A stretch of 64,000 nt of DNA from BRH-c54 sp965284565 (GTDB lineage: Bacteria > Bacteroidota > Bacteroidia > Flavobacteriales_E > Vicingaceae): contig OZ260100.1 of the NCBI GenBank assembly GCA_965284565.1, positions 2,480,001 to 2,544,000 on the forward strand. The letters are read 5' to 3'. Positions 35,252 through 42,803 of this stretch are shown here, in pieces. The notes beneath the pieces are model-generated. The model was not told where the DNA came from. It worked only from the letters and a program-made list of their open reading frames with translations, and searched no databases. The first letter of the stretch is position 1; every line of letters begins with the position of its first letter. Made by a program: the position numbers and the translations under genes.

Positions 35252-38044
35252 ATGGATTCAATGATGATTTACTTGCCAATTGTAATGGCATTAGTTGGGC
35301 TAGCTTTTATGGCTGCAAAAAGAGCATGGGTGTTAAAACAAGATGCTGGTGATGGTAAGATGAAAGAAATTTCAGATTACATTTATGAAGGAGCTTTAGC
35401 ATTCTTAAAAGCTGAATACCGATTATTAACTTTTTTCGTAATTGGAGCCAGTATCGCTTTAGCAGGAATATCTTTTATTGTTCCTACTACACATATATTA
35501 ATAGTAGTAGCTTTTATTTTTGGAGCATTCTTTTCTGCATTAGCAGGAAATATGGGAATGAAAATAGCAACTAAAACAAATGTAAGAACAACACAAGCTG
35601 CTCGTACAAGTTTACCTCAAGCATTAAAAGTTTCTTTTGGTGGTGGTACTGTAATGGGCTTAGGTGTTGCAGGCTTAGCAGTTTTAGGTTTAACAGGATT
35701 TTTCATTATCTTGTTTAATTATTTTATGAAAGGTGCATGGACTTCTACAGAAGACATGACAATTGTATTGGAAACCTTAGCAGGATTTTCATTAGGAGCT
35801 GAATCTATAGCATTGTTTGCAAGAGTTGGTGGCGGTATTTATACCAAAGCTGCTGATGTTGGTGCTGATTTAGTTGGAAAAGTAGAAGCAGGAATTCCTG
35901 AAGATGATCCTCGTAACCCTGCAACTATTGCAGATAATGTTGGAGATAATGTGGGTGATGTTGCAGGTATGGGAGCAGATTTATTTGGTTCTTATGTTGC
36001 GACTGTTTTAGCGGCTATGGTTTTAGGTAACTATGTTATTGAAGATATGGGTGGAGCTATACAAGATGTGTTTGGAGGAATAGGGCCTATCTTATTGCCA
36101 ATGGCAATTGCTGGTTTTGGAATTTTGTTCTCTATTATAGGAACAATGTTAGTGAAAATTAAAAATAATGAGGCTAAAGAAAAGCAAGTGCAAGGAGCGT
36201 TGAATATTGGAAACTGGGTTTCTATTGCATTAACGGCTATTTCTTGTTTTGTTTTAGTAAAATATATGTTGCCAGGAACGATGCAAATGGAATTCTTTGG
36301 TGAAGGATTAAAAGAAATTTCTTCTATTAGAGTATTTTATGCAACTATAGTAGGTTTAATTGTAGGTGGTGTTATTTCATCAGTTACAGAATACTATACA
36401 GGATTAGGAACAAAACCTGTATTGGCAATTGTTCAGAAATCTTCTACAGGAGCTGGAACTAACGTAATTGCTGGTTTAGCAACAGGGATGATTTCTACTT
36501 TCCCAACAGTACTATTGTTTGCAGGTGCAATTTGGGCTTCTTATGCTTTAGCTGGTTTTTACGGTGTGGCTTTAGCTGCATCAGCTATGATGGCTACAAC
36601 AGCAATGCAATTAGCTATTGATGCTTTTGGTCCAATATCTGACAATGCTGGTGGTATTGCTGAAATGAGTGAATTACCTAAAGAAGTTAGAACACGTACT
36701 GATATTTTAGATTCAGTTGGTAATACTACTGCGGCAACAGGAAAAGGTTTTGCTATTGCTTCTGCGGCACTTACATCTTTAGCATTATTTGCAGCTTATG
36801 TTACTTTTACAGGAATTGAAGGGATTAATATTTTTAAAGCTCCTGTTTTAGCCATGTTATTTGTAGGGGGGATGATTCCAGTTGTTTTTTCTGCATTAGC
36901 AATGAATTCTGTTGGAAAAGCAGCTATGGATATGGTATATGAAGTGAGAAGACAATTTAAAGAAATTCCAGGTATTATGGAAGGTACAGGCAAACCTGAA
37001 TATGGTAAATGTGTTGACATATCTACCAAAGCTGCATTAAGAGAAATGATGTTGCCAGGTATTTTAACTATTGGCTTTCCTATACTTATAGTAGTAGTAC
37101 CAATGTTAATAGGTTATGACAATAAACTAATTGCTGAGATGTTAGGTGGTTATATGGCTGGTGTTACTGTTTCTGGTGTGCTTTGGGCAGTTTTCCAAAA
37201 CAATGCAGGTGGAGCTTGGGATAACGCTAAAAAATCTTTTGAAGCTGGTGTAATGATTAATGGAGAAATGACTTATAAAGGTTCTGAAGCTCATAAGGCT
37301 GCAGTAACTGGTGATACAGTTGGAGATCCTTTTAAAGATACTTCAGGACCATCAATGAATATCTTAATTAAGTTAACTTGTTTAATTGGATTAGTAATAG
37401 CTCCAATATTAGGTGGTCACACAGAAGGTCATGAGGCAGAGTCTGCAGCTGTTGAGGTGGTAGTAACAGAACAAGTTGCTGAAAATGTATCAAAAGATAT
37501 TAGTGAGTTACAAGGCGTATGGATAGTTGATGAATCTCATGCTTATGTAGATTTTTCAATCAGACATTTATTGGCTACTTCTAAAGGAAGTTTCCAAAAA
37601 GTTGCTGGTAATGTAAATTTTGATAATGAAAATACAGCTATTGAAATAATTATAGATGTTAATTCAGTCTACACAGGAAACGAAAAAAGAGATAAACACT
37701 TAAGAAGTGATGAAATGTTTGATGTAGAGAAATACCCAACCATTAAGTTTGTTTCAAATAATGTTGTTAAAACAGAAGAAGGATATGTAGCAAATGGAAA
37801 ACTAACAATGATGGGAGTAACCAAAGATGCTTCTTTTAATTTTGTTTACTTAGGGAAACAAGATACGCCATGGGGATTTCCTTCTGCTGCATTTAATGGA
37901 ACGCTAACAGTTAATAAAAATGATTTTGGTTTGACTTACGGAGGAAGTATTTTAGGAGAAGAGGTTACTGTGGATTATTCTTTTGAGTTAAATCCAAAGC
38001 AAGAAGAAGTTGTAGAAGAAAATAACGAAGAAACTGCTGAATAA
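35252..38044 (+). CDS. hppA: Membrane-bound pyrophosphatase fused to a C-terminal YceI domain
   Basis: A 930-residue protein. Residues 1-725 are a 16-helix ion-pumping pyrophosphatase that couples PPi hydrolysis to H+ or Na+ transport; motifs DVGADLVGKVEAGIPEDDPR, IADNVGDNVGD, DNAGGIAEMSELP and NNAGGAWDNAKK hold the Mg-PPi site. Ala494 and Gly497 in GNTTAATGKG match the K+-dependent class. The gate position is Gly246 (DLFGSYV) instead of the Glu of Na+-pumps, so ion choice is uncertain. After a short acidic linker, residues about 750-912 form a YceI lipocalin-like domain (WIVDESHAYVDFSIRHL, GNEKRDKHLRSDEMFD, YPTIKFVS, GKLTMMGVTK, DFGLTYGG). Both termini of the enzyme face the periplasm, where YceI proteins work. 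One continuous frame; no frameshift. Confidence 0.93.
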   Translation: MDSMMIYLPIVMALVGLAFMAAKRAWVLKQDAGDGKMKEISDYIYEGALAFLKAEYRLLTFFVIGASIALAGISFIVPTTHILIVVAFIFGAFFSALAGNMGMKIATKTNVRTTQAARTSLPQALKVSFGGGTVMGLGVAGLAVLGLTGFFIILFNYFMKGAWTSTEDMTIVLETLAGFSLGAESIALFARVGGGIYTKAADVGADLVGKVEAGIPEDDPRNPATIADNVGDNVGDVAGMGADLFGSYVATVLAAMVLGNYVIEDMGGAIQDVFGGIGPILLPMAIAGFGILFSIIGTMLVKIKNNEAKEKQVQGALNIGNWVSIALTAISCFVLVKYMLPGTMQMEFFGEGLKEISSIRVFYATIVGLIVGGVISSVTEYYTGLGTKPVLAIVQKSSTGAGTNVIAGLATGMISTFPTVLLFAGAIWASYALAGFYGVALAASAMMATTAMQLAIDAFGPISDNAGGIAEMSELPKEVRTRTDILDSVGNTTAATGKGFAIASAALTSLALFAAYVTFTGIEGINIFKAPVLAMLFVGGMIPVVFSALAMNSVGKAAMDMVYEVRRQFKEIPGIMEGTGKPEYGKCVDISTKAALREMMLPGILTIGFPILIVVVPMLIGYDNKLIAEMLGGYMAGVTVSGVLWAVFQNNAGGAWDNAKKSFEAGVMINGEMTYKGSEAHKAAVTGDTVGDPFKDTSGPSMNILIKLTCLIGLVIAPILGGHTEGHEAESAAVEVVVTEQVAENVSKDISELQGVWIVDESHAYVDFSIRHLLATSKGSFQKVAGNVNFDNENTAIEIIIDVNSVYTGNEKRDKHLRSDEMFDVEKYPTIKFVSNNVVKTEEGYVANGKLTMMGVTKDASFNFVYLGKQDTPWGFPSAAFNGTLTVNKNDFGLTYGGSILGEEVTVDYSFELNPKQEEVVEENNEETAE

Positions 38045-38100
38045 AACTTTCAAAGTAACAAAATGCAAACATTTTTAATAAAAAGTTTGTGAAATATATA

Positions 38101-38134
38101 AAATACGGCATAGGGCATATGCCGTATTTTTTTT
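38101..38134 (+). terminator. Terminator after pyrophosphatase gene
   Basis: Perfect 12-bp stem AAATACGGCATA (38101-38112 with 38118-38129), GGGCA loop, then eight or more T. Confidence 0.9.
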
Positions 38135-38450
38135 GAATATAGTTTTTTATTATTAAAAAATAGCTGATAGAAATTAGATATAACATACCTTTGTATTTAG
38201 TTTGTTATTATAAGCAAAATCAATATAGTATAATGTGGAAAGAGAAGCTGTTTTAGGGCTAACTTTGTTCAAATACAATTACTTAGGGTTTGTTTTTGAA
38301 TTTAAAAAATGTTAAAAAACAGTTATTTTTTAGAATTAAGGTTGGGTTTAAAGCAGAATAAATACATTTGCCACTGATAATTAATGTGCTACAAAATTAT
38401 AAACAGTATGTTGATTGTTATTAACAATTGTTAATAAAAAAAAGAAAAAC
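38135..38450. other. AT-rich intergenic stretch upstream of the OMP promoter
   Basis: About 315 bases of AT-rich sequence between a terminator and the OMP promoter. I see no ORF of interest and no structured RNA; TTAACAATTGTTAA at 38420-38433 is a 14-base palindrome of unknown meaning. Confidence 0.4.
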
Positions 38451-38482
38451 TTGTGCAATTTAAAAAAAATGTTGTAAGTTTG
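38451..38482 (+). promoter_or_regulatory. Promoter of the outer-membrane protein gene
   Basis: TTG at 38451-38453 and TAAGTTTG at 38475-38482 with a 21-base spacer: the best -33/-7 pair in the window. The leader would be about 55 bases, AT-rich, ending in an AACTAAAAACAATTAAA start region. Confidence 0.7.
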
Positions 38483-38545
38483 CCCCAGTTTTAAAAAAGT
38501 AAATAAATTAGAAATTAAATTTAAGTTTAACTAAAAACAATTAAA

Positions 38546-39436
38546 ATGAAAAAAAGAGTATTATTTGTAGCTTCTTTATTTTTAGCTACTGCGACTTTCG
38601 CACAAGATGGTTTAACATCTAAAAAAGGTGAAGCTTATTTACCAGAAGCTGGTGATTGGGCTTTAGGTTTTGACGCTGCTCCATTTATCGGTTACTTCGG
38701 TAATATCGCTAATGGTTCAACTGGTAATTCTATGAATGCTGCTTGGCAAGATGGTGCTAGATGGTCAATCGTAGGTAAAATGTTTAAAGATGAAACTACT
38801 GCTTACAGAGGTAGAGTAAGAATTGGTTTCGGAAGTACTAACCAAGATATGTTAGGATTTTACGATCAAGATGCTGATCCAACAACTAACCAAATTGAAT
38901 ACACTAATTCTGAAAAAACAAGTAACTTTAACATCGTTTTAGGTGGTGGTCTTGAAAAAAGAAGAGGTAACACAAGAATTCAAGGTTATTATGGTGGTGA
39001 GTTATTAATCTCTTTAGGTTCTTCTAGCCAATCTTGGGAGTATGGTAGAGATTATACTGCTGATTGGTCTGCTAATGAAGTAGCTCCAATGGGAACTATT
39101 CAAGGTTCTGCAATTGCTCAAAGAGTAACTGAAAGAAAAGCAGGTTCTACTTTCGCATTTGGCTTAAGAGGTTTTGTAGGTGTTGAATGGTTCATCGCTC
39201 CAAAAGTATCTTTAGGTGCTGAGTACGGATGGGGATTAGGAATGTCTTCTACAGGAGAAGGTGAAGAGACTGTTGAGTACTGGGGATTTGTTGAGAACTC
39301 TACTGCTACTGAGCCATCTTTACAATCAGAAACTTTAAAAACTGGTGGTTCTAGCTCATTTGCTTTAGATACTGACAACAATGGTAACAGTATCTTCGGA
39401 GGTTCAGGACAAATTAACTTAATTTTCCACTTCTAA
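38546..39436 (+). CDS. Outer-membrane beta-barrel protein, probably abundant
   Basis: A 296-residue protein with a signal peptide (MKKRVLFVASLFLATATFAQ, cleavage after about residue 19) and alternating amphipathic strands ending in the C-terminal aromatic residue (INLIFHF), as in outer-membrane barrels. Codons are strongly biased to GGT, GCT, ACT, AAC and TTC compared with neighbours, and the promoter is near consensus, which together suggest a highly expressed protein. No specific family assigned; a general OmpA/porin-like barrel is all that can be said. Own terminator at 39458-39492. Confidence 0.8.
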   Translation: MKKRVLFVASLFLATATFAQDGLTSKKGEAYLPEAGDWALGFDAAPFIGYFGNIANGSTGNSMNAAWQDGARWSIVGKMFKDETTAYRGRVRIGFGSTNQDMLGFYDQDADPTTNQIEYTNSEKTSNFNIVLGGGLEKRRGNTRIQGYYGGELLISLGSSSQSWEYGRDYTADWSANEVAPMGTIQGSAIAQRVTERKAGSTFAFGLRGFVGVEWFIAPKVSLGAEYGWGLGMSSTGEGEETVEYWGFVENSTATEPSLQSETLKTGGSSSFALDTDNNGNSIFGGSGQINLIFHF

Positions 39437-39457
39437 GAAGTAGAATTAATATACTAC

Positions 39458-39492
39458 AAAAACCCTTGAGATTTATTTCTCAAGGGTTTTTT
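39458..39492 (+). terminator. Terminator after OMP gene
   Basis: Eleven-bp stem AACCCTTGAGA (39461-39471 with 39478-39488), 6-base loop, T-run on the + strand. Confidence 0.9.
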
Positions 39493-39559
39493 GTTTTAAT
39501 ATATATTCCATTAATACCTTTTTAATGTAACAATAGAAGAGCTAAAGATGGAACATTAA

Positions 39560-39667
39560 AAAGTATTTTTTATAACGAACTAGGAGCAGTACAAAAAGCA
39601 CCTTATTAGTTGTAATAATTACGCATAACAAAAAAGCAGCCTTGAGTTTTCCAAGGCTGCTTTGTTG
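39560..39667. repeat. Direct repeat copy 1 (element plus terminator hairpin)
   Basis: About 105 bases nearly identical to 39910-40014. The first half (TATAACGAACTAGGAGCAGT and on to ACGCATAA) has weak self-complementarity (AACTA...TAGTT); the second half is a terminator hairpin like that behind rplT. Confidence 0.85.
39633..39663 (-). terminator. Terminator hairpin, rplT-like copy 1
   Basis: Twelve-bp stem AAAGCAGCCTTG (39633-39644 with 39652-39663), 7-base loop; T-run follows on the minus strand. Same stem as the rplT terminator at 49350-49379. Confidence 0.8.
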
Positions 39668-39668
39668 C

Positions 39669-39827
39669 TTAATGAGATATAGTATTCTTTTCCGAACTCT
39701 TTCCCGAAGAGCAGCCTTTAATAACAGCTTCTTTCTTATTCACCGCTGTAATAAAATCCTCATAGGTGAAAACATATCTTTTAGGGAGTCTGTTAATTGT
39801 ATATACTATATAATCAGTTACTTTCAT
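39669..39827 (-). pseudogene. Remnant of DUF6088/AbiEi-type antitoxin gene
   Basis: A 52-codon frame starting ATG at 39827 reads MKVTDYIVYTINRLPKRYVF then TYEDFITAVNKKEAVIKG, which matches my knowledge of the N-terminus of DUF6088 (AbiEi-like type IV antitoxin) proteins. These are normally about 200 residues; here similarity is lost after IKG and the frame stops 14 codons later, next to direct repeat copy 1. Upstream is an inverted repeat that could be its operator. No AbiEii-type toxin gene is present. I read it as a truncated, probably non-functional remnant. Confidence 0.6.
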
Positions 39828-39858
39828 GTGTTTTATTACAGGGGAAAATATACAAAAA

Positions 39859-39887
39859 TGTCCAGTTTTTTTTAAATAAACTGGACA
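39859..39887. promoter_or_regulatory. Inverted repeat upstream of the antitoxin remnant
   Basis: TGTCCAGTTT (39859-39868) and AAACTGGACA (39878-39887), perfect 10-bp arms with a 9-base AT spacer, 32 bases upstream of the ATG. AbiEi antitoxins bind inverted repeats to repress themselves, so this may be the old operator. Confidence 0.5.
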
Positions 39888-39909
39888 AATATTTTTTTAA
39901 ATGAAAAGG

Positions 39910-40014
39910 AAAGTATTTTTTATAACGAACTAGGAGCAGTACAAAAAGCACCTTATTAGTTGTACAATTACGCATAAAAAAAGCAGCTTTGAGTTTTCCA
40001 AGGCTGCTTTGTTG
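39910..40014. repeat. Direct repeat copy 2 (element plus terminator hairpin)
   Basis: Second copy of 39560-39667, 350 bases away, differing by a few substitutions and short indels. The antitoxin remnant lies between the copies. Confidence 0.85.
39980..40010 (-). terminator. Terminator hairpin, rplT-like copy 2, after HNH gene
   Basis: Stem AAAGCAGCTTTG (39980-39991) with CAAGGCTGCTTT (39999-40010), one mismatch/wobble, T-run on the minus strand. Likely ends the restriction operon transcript. Confidence 0.7.
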
Positions 40015-40123
40015 TTTTGTATGTTAGTAAGCGTTGGGGAAACTATACTCTTTGGTAAGCTTTGGCTGGTGCGGTTGGCTTGAGCAGCTTGGCAATGTGT
40101 GTGACTGCTAGGTTTTGGCTTTT

Positions 40124-41167
40124 TCATGAATAATATCTTGCTTCAATCTCCGCTTTCGCCATAACTGATTCATTAATAAATCCATCCAAAGCTGGTTTTC
40201 TTATAAAAGATAACTCTAAGCTCTCATCTTTTTCCAAAGCTTTTAGACAGCATAACTCTCTGTCCGCTTCTGATAAATGTTGTAAATCACTATCGTGGAT
40301 GTATTCCCAATAAAAACGATACCATTTGTCAATTCGCGCTTTAACATGACCAGAGTATCGTCTTTCGATTTTATAGATTGCTTTCCAAGATTCAATTTCA
40401 TCATTTTTCCCATCTGGATTCGTGAAATCAATTTTCCAATCTACTTTCTCAGGTTCTATATTATCCTGTGCAATGTGAAATTCTACTGAAATGCCTTTGT
40501 GTGAATTATCAAAAGGGTAAAATAACTTTCCTGTTGAAACTACAATTGTATCTACTTCTCCTTTGGCATCAAACGAATTACATTCTTTGCACGAAGGGAC
40601 CAGATTTTCAAAGTTTACCGAAGAAAAGGGATAGAGTGCTTTTGGTAAAAAGTGGTCGTATTGGTCACGAGTAGCATCTTCTTTTTTCTTCAATTCACCG
40701 ATGCCACAAATAGGGCAAAGAGTTGTTTCCTTATTTATTTCACTAAATCCATCAAAGTGTTCTCTAAGCGAAGTATGATAAGCATCCTTAAAAGGATCAC
40801 CATCTAAAACCTGATTATAGAGGTCTAAGAAAAAAGCTCGTATTTCTTTTCGAATTCCGTTCGCAGAATCATCAATTTTGATTGGAGTTATGGTTCCTTG
40901 ACAAATTCCTTCAATGTCATTGCTATTTCTAATCTGATTACAAATATTCGACCTCACACCCTGAGGTAGACGAGATAGTACGGCATAGATATCTTTGAAT
41001 TTCTGTTTTAATACTTTTCTATGCCTGTTGACAATTGGACGAAAATCAAGATCGAAAAATGTAAGATCAAAAGCACCTGTTTCAAATTCAATCCTATCAA
41101 AGAACTGAAGCACATGCTGATGTAACATACTGTGACAAGAGAGGTGATATTTATACGTTTTTATCAT
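40124..41167 (-). CDS. HNH endonuclease, Septu PtuB-like
   Basis: A 347-residue nuclease. The HNH/zinc core is CPICG (Cys151, Cys154), then YDHFLPKALYPF (His172), NFENLVPSCKECN (Asn188, Cys193, Cys196), the ββα-metal arrangement. The N-terminal 140 residues and C-terminal 130 residues are helical and not recognised. HNH proteins of this kind pair with an SMC/OLD-like ATPase in Septu (PtuA-PtuB) and type I-A retron defence modules. Here the ATG lies inside the last 17 bases of the ATPase gene, so the two are translationally coupled. Last gene of the hsd operon. Role as an anti-phage effector is inferred. Confidence 0.82.
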   Translation of the reverse strand: MIKTYKYHLSCHSMLHQHVLQFFDRIEFETGAFDLTFFDLDFRPIVNRHRKVLKQKFKDIYAVLSRLPQGVRSNICNQIRNSNDIEGICQGTITPIKIDDSANGIRKEIRAFFLDLYNQVLDGDPFKDAYHTSLREHFDGFSEINKETTLCPICGIGELKKKEDATRDQYDHFLPKALYPFSSVNFENLVPSCKECNSFDAKGEVDTIVVSTGKLFYPFDNSHKGISVEFHIAQDNIEPEKVDWKIDFTNPDGKNDEIESWKAIYKIERRYSGHVKARIDKWYRFYWEYIHDSDLQHLSEADRELCCLKALEKDESLELSFIRKPALDGFINESVMAKAEIEARYYS

Positions 41168-42803
41168 CTTTCTTTAATTCGTTTTCTCTCATTATCAATT
41201 CACGGAACAGCAATACCTTCTCAACAGATTCCCCAAGTATGCGTGAAGCCTCTTTCGCAGCTTGAATTTTCTCTAGTGTATCCAAACCAGAAGCCTTTAT
41301 TTCTTCTATCTTTTTAATTGACAAATCCGAAATTGATTCTGTTTTACCAAATACCTCTTCTGTAATAATGTTTACGGAAGTTCCAAAAGTCTTTATCCGA
41401 GGATTTTCTGCCTTTCCTTTTTCAAATACAAAAACACGTTCACGTCTGCAATCAGAAACTATGAATGGAGAATGAGATGTAATGATTATTTCCTGTTTTC
41501 TGAAGCTGTCTTCTTTTTTCTCTTTAGTAGCTTCATTTATTAAACTGATAAGTCTTGCTCTCCATTCTGGATTAAAATGTGTTTCGGGCTCGTCAAAAAG
41601 TAGAATGGAGCCAGATAAGTTTAAGAGCATTATGCTTCCTAGAGTATGCATCAGTTGATGCTCACCATCACTTAAGTTTTTGTACTTGATAGGTTCATCT
41701 TCGCCCGATTTTCTGAATTTCAATTTTTCAATTTGAAACACCAATCTATCTCTTGGAGGAACTGGCACTAAATAAGAAAGGTTGTCTTCTAAACTTCCTG
41801 TGTTTTTAATCTTATTTCTTGTGTCAACTCCTTGACAATGAATATTCATAAGGTTGAGAAAGAACAAGTCTCTGTACAGCAAAATTGAAGAACCAAATTT
41901 TCTTTGGAAGGCTCGCTTCATTTCACTTTTTCCATTCTCATCTTCATCTATTATAAAAGACAACTTCAATTCATGGAAATTAGCAGCTCCTTTGGTCTCT
42001 TCCACGGCAGAAGCACAATCCTTTAGGTTCTCAATGGCTTGCTGTAGTGTTTGAGCAAATTCAATGGAATTATTTCGGTAATTCCTATATCGGATAATAA
42101 TGTTGAAGCTATCCAATTCATCTACCTCAATAGCATTTTTAATTAGCCCAACATTGTTGTCTTCTGAGAAAAGAAAATTACAAAGAGTAACAAATTGACT
42201 GTTTTCGAAATCCAGATGGAAAAGCCTGCTCAATGCTAGCTCTTCATTAATTTCTTTACTTTCTTTAGAAGTTAACTGGTCGAAATAATGATAAGATGAT
42301 TTTATAAATGGGTTACTAATTAGCTCATTATGACCTGAACTATAAGAAATGACTTGAACTGGTAATATGAAGATATCTGGGTCTGTCGTTTCATCTACCT
42401 GAATTTTATTATCCGATTTTATCGTGATTTTAGGAAGCTCATTAGGTTGTTTTGAAATGGTCACTTCTGAATCTCTAGTTCCTTCCCAAGATAGTTTTTC
42501 AAGCTTATTCAATTTAGCTCTTGCTGCTGCTTGCCAAGTGATATCCATTGTATAAGAAACCTCAAAGCCAAAAGGCGATTTAAATCTTTTAGAAGGCTTT
42601 CCTTCTTGATGTACATACACATCCAAGTAATAGAAAATCTCAGCTATAACTTCCAGTAAGTTTGATTTTCCTGAACCATTTAATCCAACAAAACAGATAG
42701 GCTCAATGCGTCCTTTTAATAATTCTACATTATCAAAACGGTATTCGCTGTTTGCAGCAAGACCTCTAAACTTGGTTAATATTTTGACGCTTTTTAACCT
42801 CAT
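41151..42803 (-). CDS. AAA ATPase (SMC/RecF/OLD-like), Septu PtuA-like, restriction-linked
   Basis: A 550-residue ABC-type ATPase. Walker A GLNGSGKSN (residues 40-48), signature LSDGEHQLMHTLG (from 377), Walker B SILLFDEPETHF (399-410) and the His-switch ITSHSPF (441-447) are intact; the middle 330 residues replace a coiled coil. No Toprim domain is seen, which separates it from OLD nucleases. It starts immediately after the hsdS stop (TAA then ATG) and overlaps the HNH gene by 17 bases. Similar ATPases are found linked to type I restriction loci (Rlo-type genes) and in Septu. It probably senses infection or DNA state and gates the HNH nuclease; this is inference. Confidence 0.85.
   Translation of the reverse strand: MRLKSVKILTKFRGLAANSEYRFDNVELLKGRIEPICFVGLNGSGKSNLLEVIAEIFYYLDVYVHQEGKPSKRFKSPFGFEVSYTMDITWQAAARAKLNKLEKLSWEGTRDSEVTISKQPNELPKITIKSDNKIQVDETTDPDIFILPVQVISYSSGHNELISNPFIKSSYHYFDQLTSKESKEINEELALSRLFHLDFENSQFVTLCNFLFSEDNNVGLIKNAIEVDELDSFNIIIRYRNYRNNSIEFAQTLQQAIENLKDCASAVEETKGAANFHELKLSFIIDEDENGKSEMKRAFQRKFGSSILLYRDLFFLNLMNIHCQGVDTRNKIKNTGSLEDNLSYLVPVPPRDRLVFQIEKLKFRKSGEDEPIKYKNLSDGEHQLMHTLGSIMLLNLSGSILLFDEPETHFNPEWRARLISLINEATKEKKEDSFRKQEIIITSHSPFIVSDCRRERVFVFEKGKAENPRIKTFGTSVNIITEEVFGKTESISDLSIKKIEEIKASGLDTLEKIQAAKEASRILGESVEKVLLFRELIMRENELKKDDKNV

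Noticed and set aside
38420..38433. Palindrome TTAACAATTGTTAA as an operator
   Set aside because: AT-rich palindromes of this size arise by chance and no regulator or second copy supports it.
39930..40127. 65-codon minus-strand ORF next to the HNH gene
   Set aside because: It spans direct repeat copy 2, the terminator hairpin and the G/T-rich tail; its low-complexity product looks like translated repeat DNA.
41151..42803. ATPase as an OLD-family nuclease (Toprim)
   Set aside because: No Toprim motif is present after the ATPase core; the nuclease function is on the separate HNH gene.
40124..42803. Retron defence system
   Set aside because: ATPase+HNH effectors resemble type I-A retrons, but there is no reverse transcriptase or msr-msd in the window.
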